From the NCBI GenBank assembly GCA_910584285.1, contig CAJTYK010000022.1, positions 1-33,181 on the forward strand: a stretch of 33,181 bases of DNA, in the 5' to 3' direction. Source of the DNA: an uncultured Oscillospiraceae bacterium (lineage in GTDB: Bacteria; Bacillota; Clostridia; Oscillospirales; Oscillospiraceae). The notes below the pieces were generated by a model, which worked only from the letters and a program-made list of their open reading frames with translations, made no database searches and was not told the DNA's origin. Numbering within the stretch: position 1 is the first letter of the stretch; every line of letters begins with the position of its first letter. The position numbers and the translations under genes are program-made. This document shows, piece after piece, positions 31,300 to 33,181 of the stretch.

Positions 31300-32223
31300 T
31301 TACCAGGGTCGCACGCCGCCAGTGAGCTCCCGGAGGTTGGACAGGCCCTGTGCGGCGGCGATACCCGCCAGCTCATCCCGCACCTTCAGCGGGGCAAAGG
31401 GGTCGGCGAATAGGGCAGTGCCCACGGCCACGGCGGATGCCCCCGCCAGCAGGAGCTGGGCGGCGTCCTCTCCGGTGGATACACCGCCCATGCCCAGGAT
31501 GGGCAGCTTGACGGCGTTTGCCACCTCCCAAACCATGCGGACGGCCACAGGGAGGACAGCGGGGCCGGACAGACCCCCGGTGTTCATGTTCAGGATGGGC
31601 CGCCGGGTGTTCACGTCAATGCGCATCCCCCGCAGGGTGTTGATGAGGGACAGGGCGTCCGCGCCCGCGTCCGCCACGGCCCGGGCGATTTCGGTGATAT
31701 CGGTGACGTTGGGGGAGAGCTTCACCATCACCGGGACGGTGGCGTGCTGTTTTGCCTCCCGGGTGACCTCCGCCGCAAGCTCGGGCCGGGTGCCGTAGGC
31801 CAGCCCCCCGGCCTTCACATTGGGGCAGGAGATGTTGACCTCAATCATGTCTACCCCGGCCTCGGACAGCTTTTCACACATGACGCCGTACTCCTCCGGT
31901 GTATTTCCCGAGATGTTGGCGATGACAGCTACATCATGTTGCCGCAGAAAGGGTAGCTCGTCCCGGAGGAAGGCGTCCACGCCGGGGTTTTGCAGCCCCA
32001 CGGAGTTGAGCATACCCAGCGGAGTCTCAGCGATTCGGGGCGGGGGATTGCCCTCTCTTGGATGAAGGGTAAGCCCTTTACAGCAGATGCCCCCCAGCTC
32101 GGACAGGTCAAAGAACTGGCCGTACTCCCGGCCAAAGCCAAAGGTGCCGGAGGCCACGACCACGGGGTTTTTCAACTGTACCCCCGCCAGCTCCACCGAC
32201 AGATCCAGGCATTTCTCACGCAT
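31300..32223 (-). CDS. pyrD: Dihydroorotate dehydrogenase B, catalytic subunit
   Basis: Oxidises dihydroorotate to orotate with FMN in de novo pyrimidine synthesis; class 1B works with PyrK to pass electrons to NAD. 307 residues, the usual length. Motifs: KNPVVVASGTFGFG, NSVGLQNPGVDAF, VNISCPNVKAGG with the catalytic Cys133 typical of class 1, and FMN-binding GGVSTGEDA and GASAVAVGTALF. The start overlaps pyrK by eight bases, so the two subunits are translationally coupled. No separate promoter is seen. Confidence 0.96.
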   Translation of the reverse strand: MREKCLDLSVELAGVQLKNPVVVASGTFGFGREYGQFFDLSELGGICCKGLTLHPREGNPPPRIAETPLGMLNSVGLQNPGVDAFLRDELPFLRQHDVAVIANISGNTPEEYGVMCEKLSEAGVDMIEVNISCPNVKAGGLAYGTRPELAAEVTREAKQHATVPVMVKLSPNVTDITEIARAVADAGADALSLINTLRGMRIDVNTRRPILNMNTGGLSGPAVLPVAVRMVWEVANAVKLPILGMGGVSTGEDAAQLLLAGASAVAVGTALFADPFAPLKVRDELAGIAAAQGLSNLRELTGGVRPW

Positions 32224-33001
32224 CCCAGTCCACCTCCTCGGCGTTGAATACTGGGCCGTCCTTACACACGTGCTTCATGATCCCGTCCTTCATCCGGATG
32301 GCGCAGCCCAGGCAGGCCCCAATGCCACAGGCCATCCGTTCTTCCATGGACACCTGACAGGAGACACCGAACTCTGCCGCCACCTTTGCCACGCTTTTCA
32401 GCATGGGCCGGGGGCCGCAGGCCAGAATCTGTGTAAAGGAGTTATCCTGTTCAAGAAGATCCCGCACCTGTCCATCCACAAAGCCATGGCGGCCCAGAGT
32501 GCCGTCGTCAGTGCAGAGGTGGGTTTTCTCGCAGTGCTCCTCAAAACGGCTGACTATGGCGGGGAACGCTTTCTCTTTGGTGCGGAAGCCCAGCACCGCC
32601 GTCCGGGGCCAGCGCATACACTCGCCGCAGGTGATGAGGGGCGGTACGCCGATGCCGCCGCCCACCAGCAGATAATGCCCCTCCTGGGACACGTCGAAGC
32701 TGTTGCCCAAGGGGCCCAGCACGTTTAGCTTGTCCCCCTCTCTGCGCTGAGACAGCCATTTGGTGCCCTCGCCCCGCACTTCAAAGATCAGGGTGGCCAG
32801 ATCTTCCGGTTCATCCCAGCCGGCGATGGCCACCGAGATAGGCCGGCGGAGGAGCTGATCGTCTCCGCATTTGATATGCAAAAACTGCCCGCCGGTGAGG
32901 CCGTACTGCTCCACCAGCTTCCCGACCTCCAGCACCATCCACCAGGTTGAGGCGTCCAACTGGGTCATGGAGGCTACGGTGCAGATCTGTTGAATCGGCA
33001 T
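32216..33001 (-). CDS. pyrK: Dihydroorotate dehydrogenase B, electron-transfer subunit
   Basis: Carries FAD and a 2Fe-2S cluster and moves electrons from PyrD to NAD. 261 residues, the usual length. The flavin motif LLRRPISVA, the nucleotide-binding GGGIGVPPL and ACGPRPML are visible. The C-terminal cluster ligands are Cys225, Cys230, Cys233 and Cys246 (C-x4-C-x2-C-x12-C). The ATG follows GGAGG after the pyrF-like stop by about 12 bases. It overlaps pyrD by eight bases. Clearly the pyrK partner of an operon pyrF-pyrK-pyrD. Confidence 0.96.
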   Translation of the reverse strand: MPIQQICTVASMTQLDASTWWMVLEVGKLVEQYGLTGGQFLHIKCGDDQLLRRPISVAIAGWDEPEDLATLIFEVRGEGTKWLSQRREGDKLNVLGPLGNSFDVSQEGHYLLVGGGIGVPPLITCGECMRWPRTAVLGFRTKEKAFPAIVSRFEEHCEKTHLCTDDGTLGRHGFVDGQVRDLLEQDNSFTQILACGPRPMLKSVAKVAAEFGVSCQVSMEERMACGIGACLGCAIRMKDGIMKHVCKDGPVFNAEEVDWDA

Positions 33002-33013
33002 GTTCGGCCCTCC

Positions 33014-33181
33014 TTACAGAATAGTGACATACTGTTTGATCTCGTCCCGCATCTTCTCCGCGGCGGCCCGGGCGGCCTCCTGGTAGTCCGCACCGTCCTT
33101 CCCGGTTTTCTGCCAGGCACACAGGATGGAGCGGGAGGCGTTGACGATGGCCCCCCGGCCCAGCTCGTCGAAGGCGAACCG
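33014..33181 (-). CDS. pyrF: Orotidine 5'-phosphate decarboxylase C-terminus (partial)
   Basis: Only the last 55 residues are in the window, reading RFAFDELGRGAIVNASRSIL and on to EKMRDEIKQYVTIL and TAA (stop at 33014-33016). The segment GAIVNASRSIL-AW matches the end of the longer (type 2) OMP decarboxylase, which makes UMP; the position just ahead of pyrK agrees. The 5' part lies beyond the window. It is 12 bases from the pyrK start. The name is likely but rests on a short piece. Confidence 0.75.
   Translation of the reverse strand, partial: RFAFDELGRGAIVNASRSILCAWQKTGKDGADYQEAARAAAEKMRDEIKQYVTIL

Overview
The window looks like chromosomal DNA from a GC-rich, Gram-positive, spore-forming Clostridia member, most likely Oscillospiraceae (Flavonifractor/Lawsonibacter-like). 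Reasons: strong AGGAGG ribosome sites, classical sigma-A promoters (TTGACA-17-TATAAT type), a PyrK/PyrD class 1B locus with a type-2-like PyrF end, Clostridia families such as DUF4364 and the CmpB-like membrane protein, SpoIID-like/peptidoglycan-binding genes, and high GC almost throughout. The genus is an inference. I see no tRNA, rRNA, CRISPR array, insertion sequence or phage gene.

Layout: (1) 1-2775, two convergent sodium:neurotransmitter-symporter-family transporters sharing a terminator. (2) 2807-6540, a drug-response block: an ABC-F ATPase behind an attenuated leader (promoter, four-residue leader peptide, terminator hairpin), then a MATE exporter-MarR operon whose -35 box lies in a perfect palindrome. 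(3) 6552-9880, cutC diverging from an 808-residue transglutaminase-like protein. (4) 9849-12974, a cytidylate-kinase-like protein coupled to a membrane diguanylate cyclase, then a lipoprotein. (5) 12984-15232, an ECF sigma factor overlapping a probable membrane anti-sigma gene. (6) 15237-23259, a five-gene operon: SWIM zinc finger, HEAT-like protein, MoxR AAA+ ATPase, DUF5682 protein, VWA protein. It resembles the poorly understood E. coli yehLMPQ genes and is the most interesting system here. (7) 23287-25258, a BlaI-type repressor and an M56 (BlaR1-like) membrane protease with a non-standard sensor end. (8) 25271-27312, a YbaK-type tRNA-editing protein facing a DUF4364/CmpB-like pair. (9) 27331-30100, three cell-wall/spore-type genes diverging from a small lipoprotein. 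(10) 30103-33181, pyrimidine genes pyrF (end only)-pyrK-pyrD followed by a histidine phosphatase-GNAT fusion.

How parts may work together: in the MoxR operon the AAA+ ATPase and VWA protein would form a MoxR/VWA remodelling pair, with SWIM, HEAT and DUF5682 proteins as binding or effector partners. Its promoter is back to back with that of the sigma/anti-sigma pair, and a BlaI/M56 sensor follows, so the stretch from 13 to 25 kb reads as a possible envelope-stress island. That joint role is inference; the gene families and overlaps are read from the sequence.
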